From: Veillonella criceti
GTDB lineage: Bacteria > Bacillota > Negativicutes > Veillonellales > Veillonellaceae
Length of the DNA stretch: 64,000 nt
Reading direction: 5' to 3'
Assembly: GCF_900460315.1 (NCBI RefSeq)
Contig: NZ_UHIO01000001.1
Coordinates: forward strand, 1,023,501-1,087,500
Shown: positions 62,253-64,000 of the stretch, piece by piece
Position numbering within the stretch: the stretch's first letter is position 1
How the letters are laid out: each line of letters begins with the position of its first letter
Made by a program: the position numbers and the translations under genes
The notes under the pieces: generated by a model
Seen by the model: the letters and a program-made list of their open reading frames with translations, nothing else
Databases searched by the model: none
What the model was told of the DNA's origin: nothing

Positions 62253-63773
62253 TTAATTATTGTTCGCTGCATCAGCTTGAATCATCGCTACCATAGCTGG
62301 AATAGTAAAAGTATCGCTAATTAAATCTGGCTCAATACCCTGTTCCACACAAGTGGCTGCTGTAATCGGTCCAATACAAGTGACCTTAGCTTTTTTAAGT
62401 AACTCTTTACCCTCTTCACCTAATAGTTTCAACGTATTAGTTACCGTTGAAGAGCTAGTAAAGGTAATGTAATCTACTGTATCAGACTGTAAAGCCTCTT
62501 GTAAGGTAACTGCTTGAGATTCATCTACCAAGGTCTCATATAAGCGAGCTACCGTCACATCAATGCCGCCTTCAGTTAGCCCATTATAAATCACTTTGCG
62601 CGCTACTTTAGGTTGAATAAGTAAAACTTTATCCCCTTCCTTTAGTATGGGGCGCAAAGCTTTAACAACGGATTCGCCTTTATAATCGGCTGGTACAATA
62701 TCCGCCAACAAGCCTTTATCGTGCAAGGCTTTAGCAGTAGCACTGCCAATCGCACACAATTTAGCCTGTCCTAACACACGACTATCTTTCCCCATAGTTT
62801 GTAAAGCTTTAAAGAAATAACGTACCCCTTCTGCGGAAGTAAAAATAACAGTCTTAAAACTATGGGCCTGTAATAAAACATCTTCCGTTTTTTTCTCTAA
62901 TGGTAACGCCTGTGTCTTAATAGCCGCCGCTTCAATCACATTAGCGCCTAATGCTTCTAATTGTTCACTTAAAACACTCGCCTTAGAACGAGCGCGTGTC
63001 ACCATAATCGTTTTACCAAATAATGGCTTGTTATCAAACCACCGTAAGGACTCACGCAAATTAACTACGTCCCCCACGGTAATAATAGATGGCGGTTTAA
63101 TCCCTGCTTTTTTGACATCATCAGCCACTGTTTCCAATGTAGAAATAAGCGTTTCTTGAATTGGTTTGGTGCCCCAACGAATAACAGCTACCGGTGTGTC
63201 CTTAGGACGACCATATTCCATAAGTTTCTGAGAAATCATAGGTAAATTACCAATGCCCATAACAAAGCTAATCGTATCAACTGAGGTGGCAAGCCCTTCC
63301 CAATTAATACCAGACTCATTTTTAGTTGGATCTTCATGCCCCGTTACAATAGCAAAGGATGTCGCCATAGCTCGTTGAGTAACCGGAATGCCTGCATACG
63401 CGGGCGCTGAAATACCAGAGGTAACACCTGGTACAAACTCAAAAGGTACGCCTGCTTTAACGAGTTCAAGCGCTTCTTCGCCACCACGCCCAAAAATAAG
63501 TGGGTCGCCACCTTTAAGGCGTGCTACAATTTTACCTTCTTTGCCAAATTTCACAAGCAATTCGTTAATTTCATATTGATGTAGCGTATGATGCTTACAT
63601 TGCTTTCCTGCATAAATCAATTCTGCATCAGGCCGTGCCCAACGAAGCAAATGTTCATCAGCTAAATAGTCATATACAATTACATCGGCCTTTTCTATGC
63701 ACTCACGGCCCTTTACAGTAATTAATTTATAGTCCCCTGGTCCTGCACCAATTAAATATACGATACCGGTCAT
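62253..63773 (-). CDS. cobA-hemD: Uroporphyrinogen-III C-methyltransferase / synthase fusion
   Basis: 506 residues with two enzymes. Residues 1-245 are the SAM-dependent CobA domain: [57 protein letters not shown]. From about 250 to the end is HemD ([51 protein letters not shown]). It closes hydroxymethylbilane to uroporphyrinogen III and methylates it to precorrin-2, sending flux to cobamides and siroheme. The fusion is common in Firmicutes. It overlaps hemC by four bases. Confidence 0.94.
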   Translation of the reverse strand: MTGIVYLIGAGPGDYKLITVKGRECIEKADVIVYDYLADEHLLRWARPDAELIYAGKQCKHHTLHQYEINELLVKFGKEGKIVARLKGGDPLIFGRGGEEALELVKAGVPFEFVPGVTSGISAPAYAGIPVTQRAMATSFAIVTGHEDPTKNESGINWEGLATSVDTISFVMGIGNLPMISQKLMEYGRPKDTPVAVIRWGTKPIQETLISTLETVADDVKKAGIKPPSIITVGDVVNLRESLRWFDNKPLFGKTIMVTRARSKASVLSEQLEALGANVIEAAAIKTQALPLEKKTEDVLLQAHSFKTVIFTSAEGVRYFFKALQTMGKDSRVLGQAKLCAIGSATAKALHDKGLLADIVPADYKGESVVKALRPILKEGDKVLLIQPKVARKVIYNGLTEGGIDVTVARLYETLVDESQAVTLQEALQSDTVDYITFTSSSTVTNTLKLLGEEGKELLKKAKVTCIGPITAATCVEQGIEPDLISDTFTIPAMVAMIQADAANNN

Positions 63774-64000
63774 TGCAAAATTCCCTCCTGAACTAACTCT
63801 TCAATAATATGTTTGCCCCCTTCTTCGAAGAGTGCTTTTGCTAAATTACGACCAATAATCTCTGCCGTTTGTTTAGGGCCTGTCATTTCCCCTTCGTAAC
63901 AATTTTTACCATCTAAGGATGCAATAATAGCTTTTAAGGTTAATTGTCCTTTATGAATCGTACCATGTACTCCCATTGGTACCTGACAGCCCCCTTGCAA
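63770..64000 (-). CDS. hemC: Hydroxymethylbilane synthase, C-terminal part (cut by window edge)
   Basis: The last 76 residues, beginning in the middle of the protein (LQGGCQVPMGVHGT). GGCQVP contains the Cys that carries the dipyrromethane cofactor. It polymerises four porphobilinogens. The start lies beyond the right edge. Confidence 0.93.
   Translation of the reverse strand: MQGGCQVPMGVHGTIHKGQLTLKAIIASLDGKNCYEGEMTGPKQTAEIIGRNLAKALFEEGGKHIIEELVQEGILQ

Overview
The window looks like a low-GC diderm Firmicute, most likely Veillonella (Negativicutes). This is inferred from trimeric autotransporter adhesins (which need an outer membrane) beside Firmicutes-type genes, and from a CobT-like gene pair resembling the ArsAB phenolic-cobamide enzyme. 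No database was searched. Layout: 1-2.2 kb holds the 5' end of an ESPR-type adhesin, tRNA-Lys, and a graveyard of three decayed genes (NTF2-like, SDR, LysR). 2.0-4.1 kb holds lactate racemase larA, a complete type I toxin-antitoxin locus (holin-like peptide plus convergent antisense RNA) and an orphan copy of its antisense RNA. 4.4-9.1 kb is a LytS/LytTR two-component system facing a CstA/BtsT carbon transporter. 9.3-13.2 kb is a minus-strand MOSC-moaA-galM-alcohol dehydrogenase cluster. 13.4-17.6 kb is a purine permease plus a diaminopropionate-catabolism locus cut by a deletion that joins truncated ygeY to the tail of a second permease. 17.9-22.2 kb holds YihY, an M20 amidohydrolase, a LysE exporter and an HtpX-like protease. 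The accessory part, 22.44-39.55 kb, is a tandem pair of integrative elements in tRNA-Arg(CCG). Three copies of the tRNA 3' half are present (22441, 25581, 39504); only the last belongs to an intact tRNA. Element A (3.1 kb) has no integrase and holds an IS30 remnant and a secreted protein/lipoprotein pair. Element B (13.9 kb) has a homologous pair at the same end, an XRE repressor divergent from an excisionase-like gene, a predicted small RNA, a primase, a putative oriT, MobC, a relaxase, excisionase and integrase. It also carries an AT-rich restriction-modification block: two cytosine-C5 methyltransferases (one with an N-terminal HTH), a LlaMI-like PD-ExK endonuclease, an unusual 496-residue protein with HhH-GPD glycosylase and Fe-S cluster signatures, and an ASCH-like protein. 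I read element B as a mobilizable element carrying a ScrFI/SsoII-like system (CCNGG expected) with a built-in candidate base-excision partner. The right part returns to core genome: uraA, ftsW, trmB, a 3097-residue trimeric autotransporter with three 918-bp repeats, a six-tRNA operon, a larC limited to its first domain, the CobT-like pair, tyrA, a MATE transporter, and a tetrapyrrole cluster (hemC, cobA-hemD fusion, hemB, hemL, a small orphan gene). Tetrapyrrole and lower-ligand genes together fit a cobamide-making anaerobe; larA, larC and the CstA-type carrier fit growth on lactate and pyruvate.
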